64,000 bases of DNA, taken from positions 13,576,596 through 13,640,595 of the forward strand of contig AP025069.1 in the NCBI GenBank assembly GCA_036186865.1. The letters run 5' to 3'. The notes under the pieces were generated by a model, which searched no databases, was not told the origin of the DNA, and saw only the letters and a list, made by a program, of their open reading frames with translations. The translations under genes and the position numbers were made by a program. Origin of the DNA: Eustoma russellianum (Eukaryota > Streptophyta > Magnoliopsida > Gentianales > Gentianaceae). Below, piece by piece: positions 10,668 to 22,144 of this stretch; position 1 is the stretch's first letter, and every line of letters starts with the position of its first letter.

Positions 10668-11717
10668 TTACAGAAAATTAAAAGATAGCGATAGGAACAG
10701 TATATGGTTATCAACATCCAAATTATATATGATATGCCGCATTAAAACCTTGCCAAGTAAAACCACCCTTGTGGATAAAACCTTGGCGAAGGAAAAAGCG
10801 TACATATTTATATAATTGGAGTGTTGATAGGCGCTATCGCGGAAATTGAAAGAATATGGAAATCTAATTACACATAAATTCAACAAAACATAAAGCTGTG
10901 TGAGCATCCACCGCTGATGTTGATCCATTGGCCAGGCGAAAATCATGTCAATGGTCAGGAAGAGAATTATGACCCATGTCCTCATCCATGCACAAAGTAA
11001 ACAGATGGCTGAGTGAAGCCGAACTATTAGACTGAATGAAAAGCGTGAGCGTAATTGAATGACGATCATACCAGGCCTGCCTGCACAAACTAATGTGCCG
11101 GCAGAAATATAAAAGATGCGCCAAACCATTTGGTATACGTGCAGCAGGAGGTAACAACAAGCTTGTATCAGCCACGTCATTTTGAGTGAAGTGTGTAAAG
11201 ACGGTGTGGCTTGCCGAATGGTAGGGCGCGATCCATGTCCTTTGTGATATGAACTCTCAGCAGGTAACGAAACATATGATACACCAAACCATATGATATA
11301 TACATTAGGGAGCAATCGCAGCCGCCAACGAGTTCCACCAGTGTGGCAAAGTAAGTCATATACCAAAATAACATAACAAATGTGAGTAGTCCGATGATTG
11401 CAGGGGAAAATCCAGCAGGGTGAAGGAGTATAAAACATACCGAGCCTGCCTGCACCCAATAGAGTACAGGCAGAGTGGTCGCGAAACTGCCTGATGGAAG
11501 ACGTGTGTTGGTCACCCTCGGATACCACGATCCAGTTGCGAAATATTGTTGCGCCAGCAGCCAGATACCGAGAAAAAAAGAAGACATTAGCTTTGTAGAA
11601 GGTATATGCAATGCAGAGGAGTAAATGAAGACAAGTCATACCGCGTCTGCCCATAACCATAGGGATACGGGCAGAGTAAGTCGAAATGCGCCAATCCATT
11701 AAGGAAGACTTGAACAT
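10668..11717 (-). other. 349-codon open frame in LINE 3' region (ORF3 candidate)
   Basis: The frame starts at an ATG that shares its A with the TGA stop of ORF2 (TGATG at 11719-11715) and stays open for 1,050 bases through the whole 3' region. The product would be hydrophobic and rich in Leu, Ile and Trp, and resembles no family I know. The three hairpin modules all fall in the same frame and yield a repeated A-G-R-x-G-M-like motif. Translation is possible in principle by reinitiation, but a chance open frame in a structured UTR is the simpler explanation. Confidence 0.25.
11067..11675 (-). repeat. three hairpin modules in LINE 3' region
   Basis: Modules at 11067-11104, 11436-11473 and 11637-11675. 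On the plus strand each is CATACC, 3 to 5 bases, then a stem-loop built on CTGCC(TG) and its complement: 11-bp stem with one mismatch, 7-bp, and 7-bp. On the LINE sense strand this is a hairpin followed by GGTATG. The intervening sequence is not obviously repeated. Confidence 0.7.
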
Positions 11718-13117
11718 CAGCCAGCTCGCAGGTTGGCCGAAGTAAGATCCAGAGTAATCGAGGCACGGACCAAGGCAGGTAGATTATCATTATTGAAATA
11801 TCCTGTCTCCGGACAAAGCATGGCATGCTGAGCTAAGTAATGAGCTGACATATTAGCCTCCCGATAAATGTGAACAATGTCCAGTCTGTGTGAATGAATT
11901 AGAGTGTGCAAAAGATGCAGATGATAATTGCCATGTATCCGCTGTGGCTGATGAAGCCGTGAGACCATTTGTGCACAATCCGACTCAATCTCAAGGGTTC
12001 TGAAGAAAGGAAGAAAATATAGCAGTCCAAAGAGAGTAGCCTGAATCTCCACCATCAAAGGTGTGCAGAGAGGTAGTCGGAACGAAAGAGCACGCACACA
12101 AGTTCCCGCATGATTGCGCAAGAGTACCCCGCCCGCGGCATAACGACGGCCCACCGCGGCATCCACGTTCAGTTTAAGCCTACCTGCAGGTGGAACTTTC
12201 CATCTAACAATCCGTAGGCGCAGGGGATGTAGTCGTGGAATCCATGAGAGGGAAGGACTAGGTCCAGCTGCAAGTTTTGATCCATTTATTTTCTGAAACC
12301 ACACATGAATGTCAAAATGTATGGCATTCCTTAACATTGCTGCTGAAAATGATGTATGATCGCCATACGTGAGCTGAGCATAAAGCCTACATATGTTTGA
12401 AACTATTATAGCCGGGATAATAATTTTTAAAACTCCTGATAATGTGGAAGGTGTAGAACGATACCACCAAGACAATAAATATTGGCGCAGACTTAACGAT
12501 GTCGGCAGGACCCCTTGAAGTTCTGTCGCAAAAAAAGCCCAAACATGAGTAATGTGCTCACAGTGAAGGAAAACATGATCAACTGAGGCTGATTGCCGTT
12601 TGCAAAAAGGACACTGTGTTGGGCGTGCCATAGAGTAACGTCCAATATAGTCTTCAAATGGCATAGCGGAGTTGAAGATTCGCCACAGCAAAATTTTCGT
12701 TGTTAGGGAATGCAGTTTAAACCAAATAAATTTTGCTGAAAGTTGCGTGGGTTTCGCTGCCCTACAAATAGTATATGCCGACTTTAGTGTGAATTCTCCA
12801 GTGGGCGTAGGTGTCTACGACTGAAAAGCTCCCAATCCAGTTGCATGAGAGATACACGTGTGATGTATTCGACATATTAATTTCCAAATTGCTGAGTCTG
12901 GAAGCCTTGGTCTATAGTCGCCCCTTCTACCGTATTTGAGATGCATGTAGTGACTCCACAAAGTGTCCTTCTTTTGATATGTCCACCATATGCGACAACG
13001 ATATGCCTGTTGCAACGCATTAAGATCGCGTAGGCCTAGTCCTCCTTCTTCTATAGGTGTGGTAATTTTAGGCCATGCAATCCAATGATATCTCTTTCCC
13101 CAAAAGAAAGACGCCAT
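11717..13117 (-). pseudogene. LINE ORF2 C-terminal part: thumb/zf-RVT and RNase H
   Basis: Two frames (12815-13117 and 11717-12691) follow the RT. The first has the E-E-G-G-L-G-L-R-D-L segment that ends the RT thumb. The second has a zf-RVT-like C-P-F-C-K ... H-V-F-L-H-C pattern, then RNase H with L-N-V-D-A-A, V-E-I-Q-A, E-S-D-C-A-Q and N-M-S-A-H-Y-L-A-Q-H. Two frame breaks (near 13120 and between 12691 and 12815) separate these parts from each other and from the RT. The stop at 11719-11717 overlaps a downstream ATG. Confidence 0.8.
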
Positions 13118-13128
13118 TTTCCTGTTGA

Positions 13129-14781
13129 TTATACGAATGACTGATTTTGGTAATCACCTGCTGCTAAAATATGAAGCGGAAGAGCCGCTACCACTGAACT
13201 AAGTAGAACTAGACGTCCTGCTTGGGAAAGCAGGTGGGCATGCCAACCTTGCAGTCGATCATCAATGTGTTGCAGTAGAGCCGAACAATAGACTAATCTA
13301 TTAATGCCCTTATGTAGATATGAACCCAAATACCGAAAAGGAAGAGATGCAAGCCGCATACCCAGAATGTGTTTATATGTCCTGCGCTGATGTGGAGTAA
13401 TACTAGTCGAAGGTATGAAAATACTTTTGTGAAAATTAACCTTTTGTCCAGATGCAGCTTCATACTGAGTTAAGAATGCATGAAAACGGCTGAGATTACG
13501 ATGTGTTCCCCAAAGAAAAATAAGTAAATCATCTGCATAGGCCAAGTGAGTGATGGCCAAGGGTATTCGGCCCAGCCGAAAAGACTGAAGATGACCCGCT
13601 GCGACAAGCGATTTTAAACCTCTGCTGAAACCCTCTGAAGATAAAATAAATAGTAATGGGGACAACGGATCACCCTGCTTTACTCCCCTAAATGGACGAA
13701 ATGATCTCGACGGCTGCCCATTTATTAGAACTGCTAATGTTGTGGCGCGCAAATGATTAAGGACAATCCGAATAAAAAATTCAGAGAACCCGAATCGACG
13801 CAATAATAGCTCAAGGTATTCCCAACTGACCCTGTCAAATGCTTTCATCATATCTAACTTTAAACATAATTGTGATCCTCCTTTATCCAGCATATGAAAC
13901 ATTTCCTGAGCCAATAATACCTGCGACGAAAGATCATGTCCGGACAAAAAACCTGTTTGCTCCGGCGAGATTAACCTTGGCAATAGTGTTCCCAAGCGCG
14001 TGGCGATTATACGAGTGCAAACTTTACTCAAAAAATTCGTAAGACATATGGGACGAAAGTCACTAAAAGTTTGTGGAGATTGTGTTTTCGGAATCAACGT
14101 GATCAGCGCACGAGCCATTACTGCTGGCTGAGGAACCCCAAGAAAGAATTCCTGCACCGCCTTAAGTACATCAGAGTGTATTATTGACCAACACGAACGA
14201 TAAAAATTACCATGAAAACCATCCACGCCAGCCGCACTCTGAGGGTCCAAACTCCACACTGCCGTCTTCACCTCTGATTCCGACGGTAGCTGCGTTAGCA
14301 TGAGGCTGTCATGGTTCGATAATATTCGTGGGATGTATGACAGGATTTCCGAATGATTTTGTGTTTGTTCCCCTGCAAACAATGCTTTATAATACTCAAC
14401 TGCTGACGTCATAATGTCATCCGGACTGATTAACAGTGTACCCACGGAATTTCGAATCTGCTGAATGCGAAGGTTGGTGCGTTTACCTTTGACATATGAG
14501 TGGAAGTATTTGGTATTAGCATCACCTTCATTTAGCCATTTAACCCTTGCTTTTTGCTTCCAAAATTGCATCTCATAATTCGATGCGATCAAGTAGTCGG
14601 CCTTTGCCTTATAATAGGCCTGGCGCGTATCCTCGGTTGGTTGTGCATCCCAACAAGCTTCTGCACTACTAAGGAGGTCCTCTGCATGCTTCAGATTGCT
14701 GAAAATATTTTCGAAAACCTCTTTATTCCATGTTTGAATATCGTTCTTGAGGCAAGATAATTTCTTATAAAAACCATGCAT
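13129..14781 (-). pseudogene. LINE ORF2 reverse transcriptase domain
   Basis: An open 550-codon segment. It begins in the linker after the endonuclease (W-L-N-E-G-D-A-N-T-K-Y-F-H near residue 85), then shows the RT fingers (P-K-T-x-S-P-x-x-F-S-D-F-R-P-I), K-L-D-M-M-K-A-F-D-R, G-V-K-Q-G-D-P-L-S-P-L-L-F and Y-A-D-D at 13529-13540 (about residue 414). The catalytic aspartates are present. The frame itself is intact, but frameshifts cut it off from the endonuclease upstream and the RNase H downstream, so the protein as a whole is broken. Confidence 0.85.
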
Positions 14782-14814
14782 GCCGCCTGTTGTTGGATAT
14801 GATGTCCATGCACT

Positions 14815-15575
14815 TTACACATAGGCATGAAAATCCGAATGATGGAGCCAGGCATCTAAAAATCTAAAAGAGCGACAACAAGGAATGGAGCTCATTTTAC
14901 ACAACAAGAAAAGCCGTGTGTGGTCAGATGTCGCACGAGATAAATGAGTTAACTGCAAAGTGTCAAATCCATCCTGAAACATAGAGTTAACAAAGATCCA
15001 GTCCAATCTACAGCGTACTCTACCAAGACCTCTTCCTTCCGCCCATGTAAATCGAGTGCCTTGATATGGAAGCGACATAAGTGTGCATGTTTCAATGCAC
15101 TCATTAAAATCTTGTAAAGCTGCTAAAGAAGGGGTGGATCGGCCACTGTGATCCTCCAGCGATCGAAAAGTATTGAAGTCACCGCCCACAAGCCATGGTT
15201 ACTATAATGATGTAACGAAATCCCTCAAAGAACGCCATAAGTCGTGCTGCTGGGAGGGCGTATGTTTTGCATAGACCAATGATAGCACAAAAGTGTATTG
15301 CAATGAAATTGACTGCAAGGTAAAATGAACCACTTGATCATGATCCTGTGTGTCAAGCAGATGAAACTCATTATCACGCCAAAAAACCATATATGCTCTG
15401 ACTGCGAGGCATAGAACTGTGAGAATCCAAGACGCAAGCCAAAACCAGTTATCTGTGACGGGGTATGTTTAGGTTCAATTAAGGCAAGTAAATTTAAATG
15501 GTGTTCGCTAATTAAGTGACGCAAACGTGGCAGAGAGGCACGCATGCCTCGAATATTCCATATTAAAATATTCAT
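14815..15575 (-). pseudogene. LINE ORF2 endonuclease domain, frameshifted
   Basis: Three overlapping frames (15225-15575, 15202-15390, 14815-15189) together cover an APE-type endonuclease. It starts with M-N-I-L-I-W-N-I-R-G, the usual plant LINE N-terminus, has a G-D-F-N motif near 15180, and ends with a T-S-D-H-T motif near 14930, both active-site segments of the exonuclease-endonuclease-phosphatase fold. This nuclease would nick target DNA to prime reverse transcription. Frameshifts near 15390 and 15190 inactivate it. The start ATG (15575-15573) overlaps the ORF1 stop. Confidence 0.8.
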
Positions 15576-16890
15576 TGAGGAAGGGTGGAGGAACTTCCCT
15601 GAATAGCATGAGATGCACTACGTGCCAAAATGGTCGATGGCGGCAAGGGGGGCAGATCCTTTCGTGGCCTACGTTTACGACGTGGAACCACAGGGATGAA
15701 CGCAACTTCTTCATCCTGTCCTTCCAGGCGTGATATTAAAGTTTCATCATCAGGCGATGACTGCATGAGTTGCATGCGGCGGGCAACGTCGTCTGACACG
15801 ATTGGAATTTCCTCTACAGTAGGGTCAACCGGTAAATCGTTATCTGAGGAATGCCCAATATCCAGATGTGTGATATCAGTGTCGCATGTTGGTCCATTGC
15901 ATCACAAAACCCTTTCGGCGTATGTTCATCAAAAGAATGATCCTGCGGCAAGGGAACCTGAACAGAGGCGGTGTGGGCCGTGATATCTGGATCATTTGAA
16001 TGTCCTGCTGGCTCATCTAACTGTGACGCGTGCACATTGTGATCATCATTATTATTCCCAGCGACATCTTGACTTTGTGATGTGGGATGGCCCGATGGCT
16101 TGCGCTTAACCGGAGTCCATCTCGTCTTGGGCCTACGAGTCGATGGAGGTGGAGGTGGAGGCGGCGGCGGAGGTATACTGGATGTTTCGCGGGGGGAACA
16201 TGCAGCAGTTGCATGTCCCAGTCTTCGACAGGCAGTGCAGAAAAGCGGCAAATCTTCATAATCGATTGTCTGGAGAAGCAAACGTCCTTTTGCTTGCACA
16301 TATATCTTCTGCGACAGTTCTTGAGAAACATCAATCTCCACACATACACGAGCAACCGATGGTCGCAGGCCTTCGGAGGTTGCAATATTAAGTTTGATTG
16401 GATGTCCGATGGGGCGGACGATTTCAAATAAAGCCTCCCGATGACGAAGATGTATCGGTAACGCTGGGAGGGCAATCCAAACCGTGACAATAGGGACATC
16501 CGACGAGGGATCGAAATCAACAGTCCACTTCGTAACCCGCATGTGGCATCCGGATATATGCCAAGAACGTCTATAAAAACATCGTAGATAATCTGCCTCA
16601 TTGCTAAAATTCATCAAAATATGTGTTTGATCAATCAATGTAATTCGAAGATCATGATGAAATCCTATTTTCTCAAAAACCTCGCGGATAACTTTTAATG
16701 GTGGACGACCATACCAAAAAGTGCCAACTAGTGAGTATCGGTATGGAGCAGCGAGTGCATCAATTTCCGAATCAAGAAAGGATACCATTGGGATACCTTT
16801 GTAGCGTGTTGCTGTTTTTGGCGAAATTGTGATAGCCTTTGTAGCATTGGGGCCGGCGGCAACTGCAGCAAACGTTGGTGCAGTGGTCAT
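15572..16890 (-). pseudogene. LINE ORF1: DUF4283 and CCHC zinc knuckle
   Basis: The first frame (15814-16890) carries a DUF4283 domain (about residues 40-190), typical of plant L1 ORF1 RNA-binding proteins, and one knuckle C-T-A-C-R-R-L-G-H-A-T-A-A-C (CX2CX4HX4C) near residue 220. A ten-residue proline run and a basic stretch follow. The natural C-terminus continues in another frame (15572-15799), so a one-base indel near 15895 broke the ORF. The final TGA (15574-15572) overlaps the ORF2 start as ATGA. Confidence 0.8.
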
Positions 16891-17041
16891 ATTGAAGGAA
16901 CTGCGAAAAAGAAGATAGCTTTGATAATGTGCTGAAGGAGACGAGGGGAATCGCTAATCACCACGTGGAGAAGAAGCTGGAGACGGCGGCGGCTACTGCC
17001 GCCGCAGCGCTTGACACCCGAAGTCGCCGGATCGCTGCATC

Positions 17042-17042
<1 letters not shown>
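16891..17042 (-). other. LINE 5' UTR
   Basis: GC-rich 150-bp leader with GGCGGCGGC/GCCGCCGC complementary runs, ending sharply at a (TA)n tract. GC-rich 5' ends with internal promoters are usual for L1-type LINEs, but promoter activity cannot be read from the sequence. Confidence 0.55.
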
Positions 17043-17119
<77 letters not shown>

Positions 17120-17210
17120 GTGTGTGTGTGTGCGCGTCTGTGTATGTATGTGTATATATGTATGTATGTAAGTATGTATATGTGTGTGTGTGTGTATGTA
17201 TGTATATGAT
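17043..17210. repeat. TA/TG/TATG microsatellite at LINE 5' end
   Basis: About 75 bp of (TA)n followed by (TG)n and (TATG)n. Similar composition to the microsatellite at the 3' end of the same LINE (10504-10612). Confidence 0.9.
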
Positions 17211-19737
17211 GTTTTTATGCTTAATATCTATATTTTATCATGTGATTAATTTGTCGTGGAAGTTATCATAACTTACCAATAAGAGCAAATGTTATGTTTG
17301 AGCTTTTTGTAGGTATGTCTTCTAAGGTGGGATATTAAGACACAAAGACATTAAGAAGTTGTTTATAACCAACTAACAACCACTTCTTTGACTCAATGAC
17401 ACTTGGCAGACACGTAAGTTAATTTTACACGTCATTTGAAGATTTCGACGATGTGATATTATTTATATCATTATTTCTAAGTCATCTTCCATGTTACTGT
17501 ATGTTCGGTTTTTGAAGGTATGTTGGTCGTTTTGCACAAGACATTTAGATCATTTACACAAATATAATTTCTATGCAATGCTACAAAATGTTGACCATAT
17601 GGTCTTCATATATATGGTTTTCATGGTCTTCTTATAAATTTATGAACCATATAATATATCAGTATCGGTTTTTGGTTTTCGTAGAAATTTTTATATATTT
17701 AAATGTGACATTTATTTTGTCATACTATATGGTATTCATGGTCTTTTTATAATATTATTTCAAGAGCTAAAAATATGTTTATATACACATATACAGGTTT
17801 GGCCAAAGGGAATATTTTTTTGTAATATATTTGGACCAGTTGCGAGACCAAATATGTGTGGTATTCAAGGATATTCTTTGGCATCTTCATATATCATTCT
17901 TGGCATTTTATATTATTATTTTGACCGAATATATGTTTTTTTTGGTTGAAAAAATCGGCCAAAAACATAGGAGAGAAGAAGATAAAAGTTTATCAAAAAT
18001 TGCTTCAAAGGTAGAAGATTGTTTGTTGATAATTCTTATGCAACAACTCACCTCCTGTCCCTATCTTTTTTGGAATCAATTTTGGCTAACAAAAAAGAAG
18101 CCTAATGACTGGCCACTTTGAATAAAAAGGAGGGTTCTACAAACTTTTGGTTTCATCATAAACTCATGGAGTACATTGCTTTTTTATTGGTAGGAAGTTA
18201 CTGAGATAGTTCTGACATAATATCAGGCCACATGATCGGCCACACCAATGAGGCAAAAAAGCAAAAGTTGAGATCAAATGGTGATAATTACTATACAAAC
18301 TAACTCTATCTCTTATCTGCTTATTTTTGCACATTTAATCTGATCTCCTACTTTTTTAGCATAAAAATATGTAGACATTTGTGCATAAGGTGGTAAAATC
18401 ATATTATCATATTTTAGCAACTATGTAAGATTATACTAAGTCAACCAACCCTATCATTCCAAATCATCATGTTGACTTAATAATACCAATTTGGCAACCT
18501 AGGTGGACATGTGGGTGGCTTATGCGATTCAAAAAGAAGAAGAAAGAGTCAAGATTCATTCTATCATAAGCTATTAAATGGTTGGAAAAAAAGTGGGACA
18601 AGATTGAAAATTACAATGCAAGGAACATTTATCACTTTGAAAACAAATTCTATGTCATTTTTGAAGCTTATAAAAATCGGCCAAACGTATAGATGGTCAA
18701 ATCAAACTTTAAGCATTTGCCAAATAAGTAAGACGGTAATGTGTTCAACCAAACAAATTGCAATAAGTGAGATAGATGACATAATTTGAAGAAACTTAAG
18801 CCCTCCAAGTCAGCCTATCGGGGCGGCTCACACTATAAATAGGAGTGGAGGAAGAAGCTTCAAGAGAGTACCCAGAACTTTCTTCTTCTTGTTCTTCTCC
18901 ATTCTTGGCAAATTTTGTAGCTTGTGCTTATCTTCTTATAGTTATTATTTTTCTGTATTCTTCACCTCTTGTATTCATAAAATTTGTATTTGATTAGTCA
19001 AACTATAACATCAAATTAATAGCTGGTGAGGTGATTATAGTTCTTGGTGTAAAGTTGCTGAAATCAACTCTTGATTGGGATTTGTTTACAACCCTAGAAT
19101 CAAGTACTTTGTAAGGTGAAAGGTGATATTTTTAATGGTGAAAAAAAATAAAGATGTTCATTAGGACTGGAGCAGGTCACAGAGACCGAGCCAAGATAAA
19201 CCTTTTGTGTTCTTTTCTTATTTTCTTTTAGCCTTTTTTTTTACAGTTCTTGCACTATACTTTGCACTCAAGTTTGAACAAGCAAAAAGTATTCAAAAAT
19301 TTTATTTTTTTGTGAAAATAAAATTCGGCTTTCATACTTTCATTTGCAACATAAAATGTTCTTAAAGAATTGTTACTACAGTCTACCAATAGATTGACCA
19401 CTTTATAGAAACGAGTCCTTTTAAATTTATTAAATATCTGTTTTGGTCAATGCCTTTTGAATTCATAAACAAAACATCATAAGGTTTCATTTGATATACG
19501 AATCAAACTTTTTGACTGAACACACAAATAGTTTGAAACATGCGAATGAAGCAATGTTTTGTCGGATTCTATTCAATTTGAGCATTTTAAAGTTTAATTT
19601 TATTTGAAAGGTCAAACATTTTTATGTTTTGCTTATTTTTTAAGGAAATGAATTTAACCCATTGAAGTTTATTTCTAACAGGTTTTAGAATTTTTGGAGT
19701 TGAAAAAAGAAAGTTATAATTTTTAAAAAATGTGGGT
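17211..19737 (+). mobile_element. Copia (SIRE/Maximus-like) LTR remnant
   Basis: No coding region over 100 codons with family features. The right part has the order seen in the Copia LTRs elsewhere here: a TATA box (18832), a pyrimidine-rich TTCTTCTTGTTCTTCTCC stretch, and near 19160-19230 a segment (GGAGCAGGTCACAGAGACCG ... CCTTTTGTGTTC) matching in layout the 3' third of the LTR at 33998-34766. No primer site follows, and the right side is cut by the microsatellite at 19738. The 5' limit is not determined. Confidence 0.45.
18832..18842 (+). promoter_or_regulatory. TATA box of LTR remnant
   Basis: CTATAAATAGG, followed after about 45 bases by a pyrimidine-rich transcribed-leader-like stretch. 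Probably the Pol II core promoter of the LTR remnant. Confidence 0.5.
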
Positions 19738-19851
19738 TGTATACATACATACATATACACACACACACATATGCAAACACACGCGCATATATGTATATGT
19801 ATGCATTTATACATAAACACACACATATTTATATGTATGCATATGTATATG

Positions 19852-19886
<35 letters not shown>

Positions 19887-19955
19887 GTACATGCACATAC
19901 ACATATATATAAATATACACACACACATATGTACACACATGTAGATACATAAATA
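19738..19955. repeat. CA/TATG/TA microsatellite
   Basis: About 215 bp of mixed (CA)n, (TATG)n and (TA)n at the 3' end of the LINE that extends rightward. Open frames through it are simple repeats. Confidence 0.9.
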
Positions 19956-20493
19956 TTATTTTTGATGAAGGACAGGTGGTACTATCTGCAGGTTTTATTA
20001 AGATAAATAGTCCTCACTTATGGTGGAGGAATATTGTGGTTACATAGGTTGTAGGAGACTCTCCTACTGAAAAAATATGTGAGAGGCATAAAAATAAATT
20101 TACACTGAAACCTGCAAAGAAAATAACGTAGAATGTTCAACAGAAATAAATATGGAAACTATAAACACAGCACAATTCAATCAAGGGTTGGAATGCCGTG
20201 TGTAAGCAGTCTTGTAGTAAACATTGAATCTCCAAAAGCGAACTCCAGCCCCAATGTCCACAAACCACATAAATAGTGAATCAAGGGACAAGATTGTAAA
20301 GAAAATAACAAGTGATCAAATGAAGCAAACAGATACAAAATAGACGTACACGTGTTGCCTATATTCATTAGGAAAATAGGCAACCAAAGCGAACAAGCAT
20401 TTTATGGTGTAGCGTTCTGCAACCCGATATCTTCGTGATCGCAGCTCCACACTCACAAAAAGATACGCGTAGTAATTCAATGAGCAAAAATGG

Positions 20494-22139
20494 TTAGATA
20501 AAGCAACTATGAATAATAATGTCAATGACCATACCAAGGTTGCCTGCACCGTCCAGTGGCACATGCAACAACAAATGCAAAAAGCCAATCCCCGTGGGAG
20601 ACGGAATTGCATGAGTGATGAGTTTAGGTGGTAAAGCTCCATGACATAGATCAGTGCTAGGTTGTTTGAAAGAAGCAAGGGAGACATCAGTAAGTGCTGG
20701 ACCACAAACAAGTGAAGGGAGCGAATGAAGGGAGAGGAACCCAGTGAAACGCTGTGTTGGGAGAGCCAGCTGCGCTAGCATATGAGCTGGGATGTTTGTT
20801 TCTCGAGACGTAAATTGGAGATGCAAGCCCGAGGAAGGAAGAAGATCTCGTAACCGCATTAAATCAGGAGCTAATGATGTAGCTGGTGCTTTAAGAACAA
20901 TAATCAATTCCTTGCAATCCACATAGCAAGGGAGGTAATAGAGGATAGCTATCATAGTCACCTGGGCTTCTACACAGAGTGGCATGTCTAAACATAATGG
21001 GTAAGAAATAGCATGTACAAAGCGGCCATCTGAATTACGAACTAAAGCACCTCCATTGGAAGCCGAATGGGCCACAACAACGTCAGTATTGAGCTTTAGA
21101 CGACCTACCAGAGGAGGAGACCATCGCACGATCTGAGTCCGTAAGACACGTAATGTGGGTGAGAGACCAACCTGGATGAGTCCATTAACATTCTCAGCCA
21201 GTTTTGTTCCTAACATGGATTTGGCCCATATTAAAAATATCCGTGCGAATGGAACGAATGATAGATAAAGAAGACCAAACTGAGTCATCAAAAAGAATAG
21301 AAGCATACTCCTTCAAAATATTCCACAATAAAATACCAGGAAAGATAATTTGCATTTCCCCTAAAAAAGAGCGAGGAGCAGAACACCATATCCACAATAA
21401 ATACGAATGCCAGTTGGCATCCATTGAGGGATGAAAGTCAAGCAGGGCTGAAAAATAGCACCAGATAATATGTACCTCTAGACACGAGAAGAACATATGA
21501 CTTGTAGATGCACATGCAACTCGGCAAAATAGGCAAAGAGATGGAAATGCGGATGAGAATCGCATCAAGTTGTCCGGTAAAGGTAAAGCATGATGATAGA
21601 GTCGCCAAAAGAATTAACCGAATGGATGGCCGTTGTGTTTGATGCCAGATAAAGTCATGAGAAATCATGGATGGCCGCGTGGGACGGAGTAATTCATATG
21701 TTTTACTGAATGCAAAGTCGCCCGATGGGTGTCGGCCAGACCGGGGTCTTCGAATGGAATGTAGTGACTGTCGAACAAAAAGAATGAATGGCGTAGATGC
21801 GCTTCCAGCCCAGAGAATCATATGTCCTAGGCGTATAATCTGAACGTGCACCATAGCGAGCACACATATACTTACTCCACAACGTGGTACCTGAATGATA
21901 TGAGTGCCAGGCCTTGCATGCAAAGGATTCCTGCACAGTTGAAAGGCTACGAAAGCCAAGACCACCTTCGCGTGTGGTATAACAAAGGGTCCTCCAAGAT
22001 ACCCAGTGATATTTCCCAGCTTCCCAAAAAAATCTGGAAAAACGCTACTCAAGTGTGCGGATGATGCACTGGGGGATACGATCCCCAGCCATTATATATA
22101 GTGCCATCAAAAAGAGAACTGATCTGATGAGGATAAGCC
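20494..22139 (-). pseudogene. LINE ORF2 C-terminal half: thumb, zf-RVT, RNase H
   Basis: Overlapping frames (21438-22052, 21703-21936, 21194-21568, 20494-21306) encode the end of RT, a zf-RVT region with paired Cys/His, and an RNase H-like domain with L-N-T-D and V-E-A-Q. The third acidic motif (E-T-D-C in sister copies) is replaced by V-L-K-A here, so the RNase H would be inactive even without the frameshifts. The RNase H frame reads on past its normal end into the 3' region. Confidence 0.75.
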
Positions 22140-22144
22140 TGCCT
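22140..22144. repeat. target-site duplication TGCCT, left copy
   Basis: TGCCT directly precedes the TGTTGAG start of the Copia LTR, and the same five bases follow the other LTR at 39382-39386. Confidence 0.9.

Larger units (their letters stand above)
10613..17042 (-). mobile_element. near full-length LINE (plant L1 type), decayed
   Basis: About 6.4 kb, flanked at both ends by TA/CA/TATG microsatellites (10504-10612 and 17043-17210). In sense order: GC-rich 5' UTR, ORF1 with DUF4283 and CCHC knuckle, ORF2 with endonuclease, RT, zf-RVT and RNase H, then a 1.1-kb 3' region with three hairpin modules, the GCCAAG/CTTGGC block (10752-10787) and the terminal box (10641-10658). Several frameshifts make it inactive. 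I saw no clear target-site duplication because both flanks are simple repeats. Confidence 0.85.
19963..22144 (-). mobile_element. LINE, 3' half (left of the Copia insertion)
   Basis: 3' part of a minus-strand LINE whose 5' part is at 39382-43020. It holds the terminal box (CCTCACTTATGGTGGAGG on the plus strand, 20012-20029), a local hairpin GTAGGAG/CTCCTAC (20051-20067), and two hairpin modules (20354-20384, perfect 9-bp stem; 20530-20569, decayed). It lacks the GCCAAG/CTTGGC block of the other copies. The last five bases, TGCCT at 22140-22144, are the target duplication of the inserted Copia element. Confidence 0.8.

Noticed and set aside
18511..18789. Host gene near the TATA box at 18832
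   Set aside because: The 92-codon frame lies upstream of the TATA box, lacks family features and sits within an LTR-like region.
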